From positions 1 through 26,383 of the forward strand of contig PANO01000090.1 of assembly GCA_002707655.1 (NCBI GenBank): 26,383 nucleotides of DNA, given 5' to 3'. Both the position numbers and the translations under genes were made by a program. The stretch is from Deltaproteobacteria bacterium. Its GTDB lineage: Bacteria; SAR324; NAC60-12. The notes below the pieces were generated by a model, which made no database searches, was not told the origin of the DNA, and worked only from the letters and a program-made list of their open reading frames with translations. Shown in pieces: positions 17,567 to 25,243 of this stretch (positions are counted from its first letter, which is position 1; the number at the start of each line of letters is the position of its first letter).

Positions 17567-18108
17567 TTGGCCTCCGCTTCGTGCAGTGGGCAAGGCAGGA
17601 TTTGCTCGCCTTGTTCATAAGCCTCCCAGCCATGGCCGTCGAAAGGATCGACTCCGAGTTGGCGTAGCACATGCGGAAAATCGACCATCACCCAGTTGTC
17701 CACGATCTTGCCGTCCTGTACCTTCCAGAAGTCCATGTAGCGGATTTCCACCCGCTTCCCAGTGGGGGCGATGCCCATGAAGGTTCCGGAGTGCGTGGCC
17801 CTCTGCCTGCCAAAAGCCGCCATCCACTCGCCCTCGGCGAGGCGGGCCTCGTCGATGCACACCTTGTCGGAAAACGCCGCCTGAAAGGGACGCTGCCAGT
17901 TGTCCTGAAACTCCTTGAGGCCGTTCTTGAAGCCGCATCCGGCGTTGCCCATCCAGCGGAAGCTCTCGGCGAAGAAGGCACCCATGCCGTCAATTTCGTG
18001 GTCGTTGAGGCCGTCCACCATCGACTCGACGACGTGGCGGGTCTCCTCGGTTTTGGAGCGGTCGTTGTCCTTCGTCAGTTCCGCTTGTGGCGGACGGGAG
18101 CCTTTCAT
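17563..18108 (-). CDS. single-domain SnoaL-like protein D
   Basis: This 181-residue protein is the only single-domain member of the set and the most typical ester-cyclase-like SnoaL sequence. It has VVESMVDGLNDHEIDGMGAF at the start, then FMGIAPTGKRVEIRYMDFWK, DGKIVDNWVMVDFPHVLRQL and GVDPF. Members of this group include polyketide cyclases and uncharacterised hydrolase or isomerase-like proteins. ATG 18108 is chosen as the first methionine after the end of E; the upstream frame overlaps the E gene. The ribosome site (CCGGA) is weak. Its stop codon overlaps the start of C. The ~40 residues after the domain are not conserved in the paralogues. Confidence 0.83.
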   Translation of the reverse strand: MKGSRPPQAELTKDNDRSKTEETRHVVESMVDGLNDHEIDGMGAFFAESFRWMGNAGCGFKNGLKEFQDNWQRPFQAAFSDKVCIDEARLAEGEWMAAFGRQRATHSGTFMGIAPTGKRVEIRYMDFWKVQDGKIVDNWVMVDFPHVLRQLGVDPFDGHGWEAYEQGEQILPCPLHEAEAK

Positions 18109-18140
18109 AAATGATCCGGAGATAAACTGTTTGAACCTAG

Positions 18141-19283
18141 CTAGCGTCTGGCTTGAACCTGTATCATCAAGTCCAACTCGTTGAACAGCATCCATTCGCT
18201 GGAAATGCGGCTATCAAGGATTTGATTTTGGGTGATGCCCCACAACTGCACTTGTCGGGCAGTCGGTGGTCCATAGAGGCCACCCCCCTGATGAGTGCCT
18301 ATGGCGCTCCAACGAGTAGAGACTAGAAAGCCTTCCAATTCGTTGCCCATCCAGTAAACTTCGTCCACCTGCAAGTCAAGGTCAGGAAAGGCTATGAAGA
18401 TCGACTGGAGAAAATTTTGGTAGGACTGAACACTAGAGAAAGCTCGGTTGGTTGGTCCCTGAAACTGAAAATCGGGGGTGCTGCTGGCGGTGAGAACTTC
18501 CAGATTTTTTCGATTCCAGACCTCATCAAAGTGCTTGCGGATGAAATGGTCTACATCAAATCCGTCAATCGGCTCACTGATGCAAATCGGCGTTTCAGGC
18601 CGAGTCGCTTGGCGCAACCTCTCCCAGGTTTGAGCGTTCCTTGTCCATCCCGAAGGTGGAGATACCGCTAGTCGTTGGGCCACCTCGTTCAAGTCAAGCC
18701 CCAGTTGCTGAAGCATGCTGGAGGTGTTGTACAGGACATGCTCCAGAAAGATTTCGTTCTCCAGAGCAACACAGTTGGCAATCACCAAGATGTCAATGTT
18801 GCGGTTGGTGGCTGGACCGTAATTGCTCTCCCCGTCATTGGTCCCCCGGATCAGGGTTCGGTGCGAGGTATGGAATCCGATTGCATCGTTGCCGGCCCAG
18901 ATGACCTCATCCGCGATCAGTTCAATGTTGGAAAACGCACCCGTGGTGTGGTGCGTGTCACTGACGATTTTCTGGTTGCCTAGCTGAAGCCCATAGTCGT
19001 CATAAACATGGGATTGATCCGAGTAGGTGTCGAGAATGTACTCGACGTTGCACTCCTCCCAGATGCGGTGCGTGATGCGGACAATGTAGTCGATGATGTT
19101 GTGGTAGGTCTCCTCAAACCCTCGCATCGGTTGACGAGGGCCAAAATCATCCGGGATGCGCTGAGCGGTGCGAGAGTCCCCCCCCAAGTAGTTCCCAAGG
19201 GAGAAGGAGAAGTCTGTAGGCATATGTTCCCGCCTCAGAGGTTGAGCGTGGGAACCGTCACGAGCCCTTGTTTGCTGAGTCAT
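18141..19283 (-). CDS. tandem SnoaL-like protein E
   Basis: This 380-residue protein has two NTF2-like domains, about 55-205 and 240-375. It shares with A the block MRGFEETYHNIIDYIVRITH, then IWEECNVEYI, in the first domain. Its C-terminal strand motifs are GPPTARQVQLWGITQNQILD and SSEWMLFNELDLM. The PTGRR motif of A and F is altered to GPATNRN and GPPTARQ, so any residue acting there differs. The ATG at 19283 lies 7 bases after the permease stop codon, with AAAGGA inside the permease end as ribosome site. It is the first SnoaL-like gene after the transporter and probably acts on the imported compound first, or at least at the same level of expression. No reaction is known. Confidence 0.82.
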   Translation of the reverse strand: MTQQTRARDGSHAQPLRREHMPTDFSFSLGNYLGGDSRTAQRIPDDFGPRQPMRGFEETYHNIIDYIVRITHRIWEECNVEYILDTYSDQSHVYDDYGLQLGNQKIVSDTHHTTGAFSNIELIADEVIWAGNDAIGFHTSHRTLIRGTNDGESNYGPATNRNIDILVIANCVALENEIFLEHVLYNTSSMLQQLGLDLNEVAQRLAVSPPSGWTRNAQTWERLRQATRPETPICISEPIDGFDVDHFIRKHFDEVWNRKNLEVLTASSTPDFQFQGPTNRAFSSVQSYQNFLQSIFIAFPDLDLQVDEVYWMGNELEGFLVSTRWSAIGTHQGGGLYGPPTARQVQLWGITQNQILDSRISSEWMLFNELDLMIQVQARR

Positions 19284-19290
19284 GGCGATC

Positions 19291-20451
19291 TTATCCTTTC
19301 ACCGCGCCCTGTACGAGCCCGGAGATGATCTGCTTCTGGAAGAACAGCACCAGCACGAACAGGGGTGCGGTAATGGAGACCGCGGCGGCCACGGCTTCCA
19401 CCTGATCGGTGGTGGTGGTCTCGCGGTTGAAATAACCGCTGATCGCCGGAACCATCGTTTGGTTCTGCGCGTCTAGCAACAGCGAAGTTACCAGAAAGTC
19501 GTTGTAGGCGAGCAGGAAGCTGAACAGCCCCGTTGTGATCACACCGGGCCACATCACGGGTATGATCACCAGCCGAAACGCCTGAAAGTGGTTACAACCG
19601 TCCACTCGGGCCGCTTCATCGAGTTCGGAGGGGATGTTCTGGAAGAAACTGCGCAGCATCCAGATCGTGAAGGGCTGGTTGATGGAAACCAATACCGCGA
19701 TCACCGCCCACGGTTGGCCATAGAGTGTGGGTGCGGCATCGCCCAAGAATGGACGGAGGATTTCCGCCGAATGTATGAATACCGGCAAATAGCCTGCCAC
19801 CAGCACCGAATGCGGCAAGGCCCGGAAAATGAGCGCGATGATGAGAATCCAGAACGCCAAGCTCGTGTGGGAGCGCGCCAGGCCATAGCCTGCCAGAGTC
19901 CCCACGGAAAGCGAGATCGTCACCACTCCGGCGGTCACGATCAGCGAGTTGATGAAATTGCGGTAGAATTCGTTCTCCACCCACACGGCAATGTAATGCT
20001 CCGGAGTCAGGCCGATGAGTGGGACACCGAGCGGACCGAGTGCAGGATTCAGCACACCGAGTAATCCGGGCAGCCATTCAAGAAAAACCACCGCCACTCC
20101 GGCTCCAAAGAGTGCGACCCCGAAAATCCAGCCCAGCCACGCTTGGCTCACAGGAGCATGGCGGCGGACGGCATTCGGCAACCAGTGCATCGCCATCCGC
20201 ACTGCCAGCACCAGCATCGCAATTCCAGCTATGAGGTCCAACAACGAGAGTCCTTTACCGGTGGCGCGGGTTTGCGGACCAAAAATCACCGCTAACGGAT
20301 TTGAAGAAAACGCCTCGACCGGTACCTTAAAACTCATCACCGCGATCCAGAAAATCGGAAACACGGCCAGCAAGCACCAGAAACCCAAGAAAATACCGGT
20401 GGTTACTTTCAGGAAAAAAGGCTGGCGCAGGGCGCGAGGTAGGTTTTCCAT
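19291..20451 (-). CDS. sugar-type ABC transporter permease (MalG/UgpE-like)
   Basis: This 386-residue inner-membrane protein carries the EAA loop that docks the ATPase, ELDEAARVDGCNHFQAFRLV. It also has the typical PFTIWMLRSFF upstream and a QKQIISGLVQGAVKG ending. Normal members have ~280 residues; this one has an extra ~90 between the first and second usual helices, including two additional hydrophobic segments (LLDLIAGIAMLVLAVRM and LGWIFGVALFGAGVAVVFL). ATG 20451 is favoured because AAGGAGG is seven bases upstream. A GTG at 20457 overlapping the previous stop codon (GTGA) is too close to that site. It forms the membrane channel together with the upstream permease. No intact ATPase for it is encoded here. 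Confidence 0.9.
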   Translation of the reverse strand: MENLPRALRQPFFLKVTTGIFLGFWCLLAVFPIFWIAVMSFKVPVEAFSSNPLAVIFGPQTRATGKGLSLLDLIAGIAMLVLAVRMAMHWLPNAVRRHAPVSQAWLGWIFGVALFGAGVAVVFLEWLPGLLGVLNPALGPLGVPLIGLTPEHYIAVWVENEFYRNFINSLIVTAGVVTISLSVGTLAGYGLARSHTSLAFWILIIALIFRALPHSVLVAGYLPVFIHSAEILRPFLGDAAPTLYGQPWAVIAVLVSINQPFTIWMLRSFFQNIPSELDEAARVDGCNHFQAFRLVIIPVMWPGVITTGLFSFLLAYNDFLVTSLLLDAQNQTMVPAISGYFNRETTTTDQVEAVAAAVSITAPLFVLVLFFQKQIISGLVQGAVKG

Positions 20452-20453
20452 CG

Positions 20454-21473
20454 TCACCCCTCCTTGTGATCACGCCAGGTGCGGCGTAACAGCGGAACCA
20501 GAATGATAGCAATGCCGATCATGGTCAGCATCGCGCTGGCCGAAGCACGGCCAATCGAACGGCTGCCACTGTCGTCCGGAGTCAGGAAGTCATAGGTCAG
20601 CCATTGCAGCGAGATCACGTGCGCTTGGCTGGAGAAGCCCACCACCTCCTCGAACACCCGGTAGGTGTCCATCAGGTGAATCAGCGAAATGAAAATCAGC
20701 AGCGGCATCAGGTGGGGGATAACGATGTAGCGCAGGCGTTCCCAGCGGTTCGCCCCATCAATGATGGCCGACTCCAGCGCGTCTTGGTTCACGGTCTGGA
20801 GGCCCGCGTACAGCACCACAAAGGCGAAGGGCGCGGCGTGCCAGACGCGGTAGAAGAGCATCAGCAGCTCAATCGTCCAGCCCTGCGCAAAAAGGGCGAT
20901 GTCGCGCTCCAGCCACCACTCCAGCAATGCGGTCATGATGCCGTCGCCGATGAAGAGCCAGCGGATCGCCAGCGCTCCGATCACCGGAGTGATGATGAAG
21001 GGCAGCAGCGAAAGGAAGATCACCGGGCCGCGCAGGGCGCGGAGGGTGTTGTTGACCGCGAGCGCAATGGCAAACCCAACTGCGATCACAAGGGGAAGGG
21101 TAATGAAGGTGAAAGTGAGCGTGAAGCGCAGCGCCTTCCAGAAGTCGATGGTCAGCAGCTTGGTCCAATCACCGTCCACCATGGCCGGAAAGGCACGATC
21201 CGGTTCAATGAGGTTGCGGTAGCTTTGCAGGCCGACGAAGGTTGTTTCCGTCTTGGGCTTGCCTTGGGCGTCAAAAACCGGGCGCGTTTTCTTTTCGACC
21301 ACACAGGTCTGGCCCGTGAAACCCGGAGTGCAGGTTTCCACCTCCACAGTTTCAAACACGGGTTTGGTGAGGTGGAAGCTCTGCCAGAAAACGCTGAACA
21401 GGGGGGCGGCGATGAACAGGAACATGAGAAAGACCGACGGGCCAACAAACAGCGCGAAGGTCTTGAATTTCAT
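20454..21473 (-). CDS. sugar-type ABC transporter permease (MalF/UgpA-like)
   Basis: This 339-residue inner-membrane protein has a first helix FALFVGPSVFLMFLFIAAPLF, five further hydrophobic segments and an EAA-type loop, DALESAIIDGANRWERLRYI, followed by VIPHL. Between helix 1 and helix 2 lies a periplasmic insertion of about 60 residues with two cysteines (ETCTPGFTGQTC) and a lysine/proline-rich part; this loop is longer than in short UgpA-type permeases and could form a small disulfide-bonded cap. ATG 21473 is preferred to the frame start at 21527, which runs through the intergenic hairpin. The ribosome site is weak (GGATCGG). It overlaps or abuts the next permease, consistent with one heterodimeric channel. 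Confidence 0.9.
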   Translation of the reverse strand: MKFKTFALFVGPSVFLMFLFIAAPLFSVFWQSFHLTKPVFETVEVETCTPGFTGQTCVVEKKTRPVFDAQGKPKTETTFVGLQSYRNLIEPDRAFPAMVDGDWTKLLTIDFWKALRFTLTFTFITLPLVIAVGFAIALAVNNTLRALRGPVIFLSLLPFIITPVIGALAIRWLFIGDGIMTALLEWWLERDIALFAQGWTIELLMLFYRVWHAAPFAFVVLYAGLQTVNQDALESAIIDGANRWERLRYIVIPHLMPLLIFISLIHLMDTYRVFEEVVGFSSQAHVISLQWLTYDFLTPDDSGSRSIGRASASAMLTMIGIAIILVPLLRRTWRDHKEG

Positions 21474-21497
21474 TACTGCCGATCCACAAGGCGGAAA

Positions 21498-21525
21498 GTT
21501 CCGGAAGGGCTTAGCCTTCCGGAAC
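21498..21525 (-). repeat. stable hairpin between binding-protein and permease genes
   Basis: An 11-bp perfect stem, GTTCCGGAAGG paired with CCTTCCGGAAC, has a six-base loop and no following U-run. It lies just after the binding-protein stop codon. Such hairpins in transporter operons (as with the REP after malE) stabilise the upstream message or partly stop transcription, giving more binding protein than permease. That role is inferred. Confidence 0.75.
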
Positions 21526-21536
21526 AATTGTGAGGA

Positions 21537-22748
21537 TTAGAGCAACCCCGCTTCCTTGGCGGAGGTCGTGTAGGCCGCCTCAATGTCGGCGAGTGCCGTG
21601 CGGGCGTCCTTCTTCCCGATCAGGAAGTCGGCGATGCCATTGCCAAGGGCGGTGTGCATCATGCCCATCTGCTTGCTGGCTGGATACGGAACCGCGCCAT
21701 TGGCGGCGGTGTCGGACGCGCCTTTGGCGGCTTTTCCGGGCGCATAGCCGTCAATCAGCCAAATGGCATCCGCATTGTTGGCCTGCACCATCTCACTGTC
21801 CAGTCCTTCCATCGCGACGCGGAAGGCGGCTTCGGCCTGAGTGTCCGAGATGTTCTTGGCAATCACGATGCCGTCCCACCACAGCGTCGAGGCCGGGCGG
21901 TTGCCTGCCGTCGGAGCCGGAGCCGACGAGAACTGCACCTTGCCCACCACCTGAGATTCGGCGGCGTCATCCATCGCACCAGCACGGGTGGCCCAGAGGT
22001 TCGCCATGGCGATCTTGCCCTGCTGGAACTGCTTCTGCACATAGGTGGAGTCCGAAACCAGATACTCCGGGTCCATGTACATGGTCAGTTCCTTCATGGT
22101 TTCCAGCGTGACGATACCCTCGATGTTGTTGACCGTCGGGGAATTGCCGGAACCAAAGAACGCACCGCCGAAGCCAAGGTACATGTTGACGAATTCCTCC
22201 GCCAAATTCCATCCGGCCTTGTAGGTGCCGCCCAGCGGGTAGTCCACAACGCCCGCCTGCTTGATCTTCTCAGCCACCGCCAGCACTTCGCCGTAGGTAC
22301 CGGGCACGGCAATGCCCAGATTGTTGAGGATGTCCTCGCGGTACATGAAGTGCTGGGCATTGACCATCATGGCCACGGCCATGATCTTGCCGTCAATCTT
22401 GATCAACTGATTCGGCTTGAGATGCTGTCCGTGCTTGGTGACCAAGCTGTCTAGTGGACGGATCGTACCCTCGTTCAAGAGCGGAACCATGGTGCCGTTG
22501 GACACGCCACCAATTTGATAAAGCGCCGGATTTGCCGAAAAGGCGGTGGGTTGCTTCTTGCGGAACTCCTGATCAAGCACCGGTTCAAAGTTGCCGCACT
22601 CGGCCATGGCGCTGGTGACGGATTTCCACGCCTGAAAGCCCGCCGTCAGCGACTTCAGCGACACACTGTTCTTGAATCCGCAGGCCGCCTGAGCAGTTCC
22701 AGACGCTACGAGTGCCACTGCAATCAGCACCAGTTTGAATATTTTCAT
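21537..22748 (-). CDS. ABC transporter substrate-binding protein, sugar type
   Basis: This 403-residue periplasmic protein of the SBP_bac_1 (maltose/glycerol-phosphate-like) class starts with a clear Sec signal, MKIFKLVLIAVALVASGTAQA, cut before ACGF. Mature residues Cys23 and Cys51 could form a disulfide. Typical interior motifs are GTYGEVLAVAEKIKQAG, KQFQQGKIAMANLWATRAGA and TLWWDGIVIAKN. AAAGGAGAG precedes the ATG at an ideal distance, the best ribosome site of the operon, which fits the need for excess binding protein. It is the first gene of the operon that carries both permeases and four SnoaL-like genes. Aromatic residues in the presumed cleft suggest a carbohydrate- or polyol-like ligand, but the ligand cannot be read from sequence. 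Confidence 0.92.
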   Translation of the reverse strand: MKIFKLVLIAVALVASGTAQAACGFKNSVSLKSLTAGFQAWKSVTSAMAECGNFEPVLDQEFRKKQPTAFSANPALYQIGGVSNGTMVPLLNEGTIRPLDSLVTKHGQHLKPNQLIKIDGKIMAVAMMVNAQHFMYREDILNNLGIAVPGTYGEVLAVAEKIKQAGVVDYPLGGTYKAGWNLAEEFVNMYLGFGGAFFGSGNSPTVNNIEGIVTLETMKELTMYMDPEYLVSDSTYVQKQFQQGKIAMANLWATRAGAMDDAAESQVVGKVQFSSAPAPTAGNRPASTLWWDGIVIAKNISDTQAEAAFRVAMEGLDSEMVQANNADAIWLIDGYAPGKAAKGASDTAANGAVPYPASKQMGMMHTALGNGIADFLIGKKDARTALADIEAAYTTSAKEAGLL

Positions 22749-22778
22749 CGTACTCTCCTTTGAGGAAAATGGACTTCT

Positions 22779-22800
22779 CGCCCCTAGGGGCGTTCCGCCC
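22779..22800 (-). promoter_or_regulatory. two mutually exclusive hairpins in the binding-protein mRNA leader
   Basis: On the transcript the sequence is GGGCG-GAA-CGCCC-CUAG-GGGCG. The middle CGCCC can pair with either flanking GGGCG, giving one of two alternative stems. The element lies about 30 bases before the binding-protein start codon, in a leader of some 185 bases. It could influence ribosome access, but no known riboswitch class is recognised. The remainder of the gap 22749-23093 holds the promoters and operator listed separately and no credible gene. Confidence 0.4.
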
Positions 22801-22940
22801 GGCTATGGATTGCGCAAACTTGCCTTCCGGTCCATCTGCTTCCGGGTTGGATCGTTCACTGGGTTTGCCGTAAATCAACCAAACGGCTTGCTCTGCAGAC
22901 TCAACCGTGAAGTTCACTTGCTTCATCTACAAGGTGTGGT

Positions 22941-22969
22941 ATTATACTCCTGTATGCAATCGTATGCAA
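22941..22969 (-). promoter_or_regulatory. promoter of the binding-protein/permease/SnoaL operon
   Basis: On the minus strand, TTGCAT (22969-22964) and a perfect TATAAT (22946-22941) are separated by 17 bases. Transcription would start near 22934. The -35 box and spacer coincide with operator site 3. Confidence 0.65.
22954..22969. promoter_or_regulatory. candidate LacI-type operator, site 3
   Basis: Read on the minus strand, TTGCATACGATTGCAT matches 13 of 16 positions of the composite site, with a perfect TTGCATA half and CG centre. It overlaps the -35 box and spacer of the operon promoter, the same arrangement as at site 1. Confidence 0.55.
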
Positions 22970-23042
22970 GAGGTTTTTTCACAATCCGGACTCTCCGTCC
23001 TGAAGAGAACAAGCCTAAGTTTTGCCGAGTCCCTGAACGGAT

Positions 23043-23070
23043 TTGCAACTGCAATGGCCTAGGGTATAAT
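23043..23070 (+). promoter_or_regulatory. promoter of the MetE-like/SnoaL F/hydrolase unit
   Basis: TTGCAA (23043-23048) and TATAAT (23065-23070) are 16 bases apart, giving a leader of about 17 bases before ATG 23094. The small palindrome TTGCAACTGCAA over the -35 box shares the TTGCA half-site with the operators but is too short to call an operator. Confidence 0.6.
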
Positions 23071-23093
23071 CCAGAACACTTCAAAGGAACCGC

Positions 23094-24236
23094 ATGAAAC
23101 TGAGCAGCGACCGCATTCTCACCACCCACGTTGGCAGCCTGCCGCGCTCACAACGCGTCTTTGAACTCGTCTTCGCCAAGGAAGGGCAGAAGGAGTACGA
23201 TCCCGCCGAGTATGACCGCGTGATCGCCGAGGCGGTGCAGGAAACCGTGCGCAAGCAAAAGGACGCGGGGGTGGACATTGTCAGCGATGGCGAGCAAAGC
23301 AAGATCAGCTATGCGACCTACATCAAGGATCGCCTCACCGGATTCGAGGGCGACAGCCCACGCTGCACCCCCAAGGACTTGGAGGAATATCCGGAGTTTT
23401 CCAAGCGCATTGCGAAAAGCGGAGGGGTGCCGTCCTACACCCGACCGCGCTGCACAGGTGACGTGGGTGTGAAAGACCTCCAGCCGTTGCAAATCGACCT
23501 CGACAACTTTCAGGCCGCACTGGCCGCATCCGGAGTCGCCGAAGCATTCCTGAACGCAGCCTCGCCCGGAGTCATCGCGCTCTTCCAGCCCAACGACCAC
23601 TATCCGGACCACCGCAGCTACCTGTTTGCCCTCGCCGAGGCCATGCGCGTTGAATACGAAGGCATTGTCAACACAGGGCTGGTTTTGCAGGTTGACAGCC
23701 CGGATTTGGCACTGGGTCGGCACATGATGTTCAAGGATAAGTCGGACGCAGAGTTTCTTGAAATGGCGGAACTGCACATTGAGGCGCTCAACCATGCGCT
23801 AGAAAATATTCCTGCCGAAATGGTGCGGTTGCACGTTTGTTGGGGAAACTATCAGGGGCCGCACCACTGCGACATCGAAATGGCCAAAATTTTACCGACC
23901 GTTCTCAAAGCCAAGCCGCAGGCGCTTTCCTTTGAGGGGTCCAATCCGCGCCACTCCCACGAGTGGACCGCCTTTCGGGACGCTAAGTTACCCGAGGACA
24001 AGGTCCTGATTCCCGGAGTGCTGGATTCGACGACGAATTTTGTGGAACACCCCGAACTGATTGCCGAACGCATTTGCCGCTATGCCAACATTGTGGGACG
24101 GGAGCGGGTACTGGCGGGCAGTGATTGCGGATTCTCCACCTTCGCGGGCTTTGGCAGTGTGGACGCCGACATCACTTGGGCCAAGCTGGGTTCGCTGTCC
24201 GCCGGAGCCGCCCTTGCCACGGAGCGCCTGTGGTGA
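23094..24236 (+). CDS. core MetE-like zinc-dependent methyl/alkyl transferase
   Basis: This 380-residue protein corresponds to the C-terminal catalytic half of cobalamin-independent methionine synthase; full MetE has ~750 residues. The start LTTHVGSLPRS is typical of the short family. All four zinc ligands are visible: His247 and Cys249 (RLHVCWGN), Glu281 (SFEGSN) and Cys345 (GSDCGF). These enzymes activate a thiol at zinc for alkylation. Known short relatives include core-MetE proteins and epoxyalkane:coenzyme M transferase. AAAGGA precedes the ATG. Its stop codon overlaps the GTG start of SnoaL protein F. No methionine gene or folate gene is nearby, so a catabolic methyl or alkyl transfer on the imported compound is more likely than methionine synthesis. 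Donor and acceptor are unknown. Confidence 0.85.
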   Translation: MKLSSDRILTTHVGSLPRSQRVFELVFAKEGQKEYDPAEYDRVIAEAVQETVRKQKDAGVDIVSDGEQSKISYATYIKDRLTGFEGDSPRCTPKDLEEYPEFSKRIAKSGGVPSYTRPRCTGDVGVKDLQPLQIDLDNFQAALAASGVAEAFLNAASPGVIALFQPNDHYPDHRSYLFALAEAMRVEYEGIVNTGLVLQVDSPDLALGRHMMFKDKSDAEFLEMAELHIEALNHALENIPAEMVRLHVCWGNYQGPHHCDIEMAKILPTVLKAKPQALSFEGSNPRHSHEWTAFRDAKLPEDKVLIPGVLDSTTNFVEHPELIAERICRYANIVGRERVLAGSDCGFSTFAGFGSVDADITWAKLGSLSAGAALATERLW

Positions 24237-25243
24237 ACTCCAATCCACGCCGCAACGACCTCGGTGATGCCCTGCGTGTTGCCTGCGACACCCTCCGCAA
24301 CGTCTGGGAGTTCCGGGAACTGGGTCGCATGTACGACCACTACACCCACCGGGCCAACATCATTCAGGGGGGCCAACTGACCTACGGGCGGGATGCGTGG
24401 CTGGAGCGCGTCACCCAACAGCTCACCTGCTTTCCGGACGCTCGGCTTTTCATTGACGAGGTGTTCGCCTGCGAAGACGAGTCCGGGAACTTCCGGGTCG
24501 CGTTGCGCTGCACCTTCGTGGGCACGCACTTGGGACACGGCGTTTACGGAACGCCCACCGGGCAGCGCATAGTGCAGCCGTGGCTGCTGCTGCTGCGCGT
24601 GGCGGACGAGTGCATTGCCGAGGAATGGCGAGCGGTGGACGAGGTGGGGCTGCTTCGGCAACTCGGCTGGAGCGATGAGGCCATTCGCCAAGCCCCGCCT
24701 TGGGGATTTTCCGCTCTGGAAGCCCCCGAAGTGCAGGGCGAAATCGAACGCCTGCAAGGTCAGCTTCCGCCCGACCCCGGCAACGCGCGAGAAAATTTCG
24801 AGATCGGATCCTTCCTGCGCTCCACCTTGCATCGGCTCTGGAACCGCCGCATGGTCGGACGCTCCGACGCGGGCGTGGACCACTACTTCCGGGGGCACGG
24901 GAATTCACGGGGCGAACGCTACGGCGCTCAGGATTTTCAGGAGGACGTACTGGGTTGGCTGGCGATGTTCCCGGACCTTGCGCATCACATTGACGATCTG
25001 ATTTGGGTGGGCGGCCCGCGGGAAGGCTTTCGAGCGATGCTGCGCTGGACGTGGCTGGGAACACACGACGGGCATGGCTGGCTGGGAGCGCCCACGGGTC
25101 GGCGGGTGCGCGTTTCCGGGCTTTCGCTGCTTTACGTCCGCAACCGCCGCCTCACCGAAGGCTGGACGGAATTCGGCGAACACACGCTCTGGCACACTCT
25201 TGCACCTAGCCCTGCTCCGGTCGAGCCGGACGCTGCCGAATGA
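24233..25243 (+). CDS. tandem SnoaL-like protein F
   Basis: This 336-residue protein has two NTF2-like domains, about 10-155 and 185-325. Both keep the PTG motif: GTPTGQRIVQPWLLLLRVAD, then IAEEWRAVDEVGLLRQLGWS in the first; GAPTGRRVRVSGLSLLYVRN in the second. It is closest to A of this window. I chose GTG 24233 because it overlaps the previous stop codon (GTGA) and begins just where similarity to A begins; the longer frame from 24125 lies inside the MetE-like gene. It is translationally coupled to the MetE-like transferase upstream and to the hydrolase downstream (ATGA overlap), so the three probably act in consecutive steps. Confidence 0.84.
   Translation: MNSNPRRNDLGDALRVACDTLRNVWEFRELGRMYDHYTHRANIIQGGQLTYGRDAWLERVTQQLTCFPDARLFIDEVFACEDESGNFRVALRCTFVGTHLGHGVYGTPTGQRIVQPWLLLLRVADECIAEEWRAVDEVGLLRQLGWSDEAIRQAPPWGFSALEAPEVQGEIERLQGQLPPDPGNARENFEIGSFLRSTLHRLWNRRMVGRSDAGVDHYFRGHGNSRGERYGAQDFQEDVLGWLAMFPDLAHHIDDLIWVGGPREGFRAMLRWTWLGTHDGHGWLGAPTGRRVRVSGLSLLYVRNRRLTEGWTEFGEHTLWHTLAPSPAPVEPDAAE

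Noticed and set aside
20604..21533. 309-codon plus-strand frame over the MalF-like permease
   Set aside because: The translation is highly charged (rich in H, R, E, Q), the expected mirror of a membrane protein gene, and has no motif.
22585..22926. 113-codon minus-strand frame covering the binding-protein leader
   Set aside because: It has no ribosome site, runs into the binding-protein gene in another frame, and has no recognisable family.
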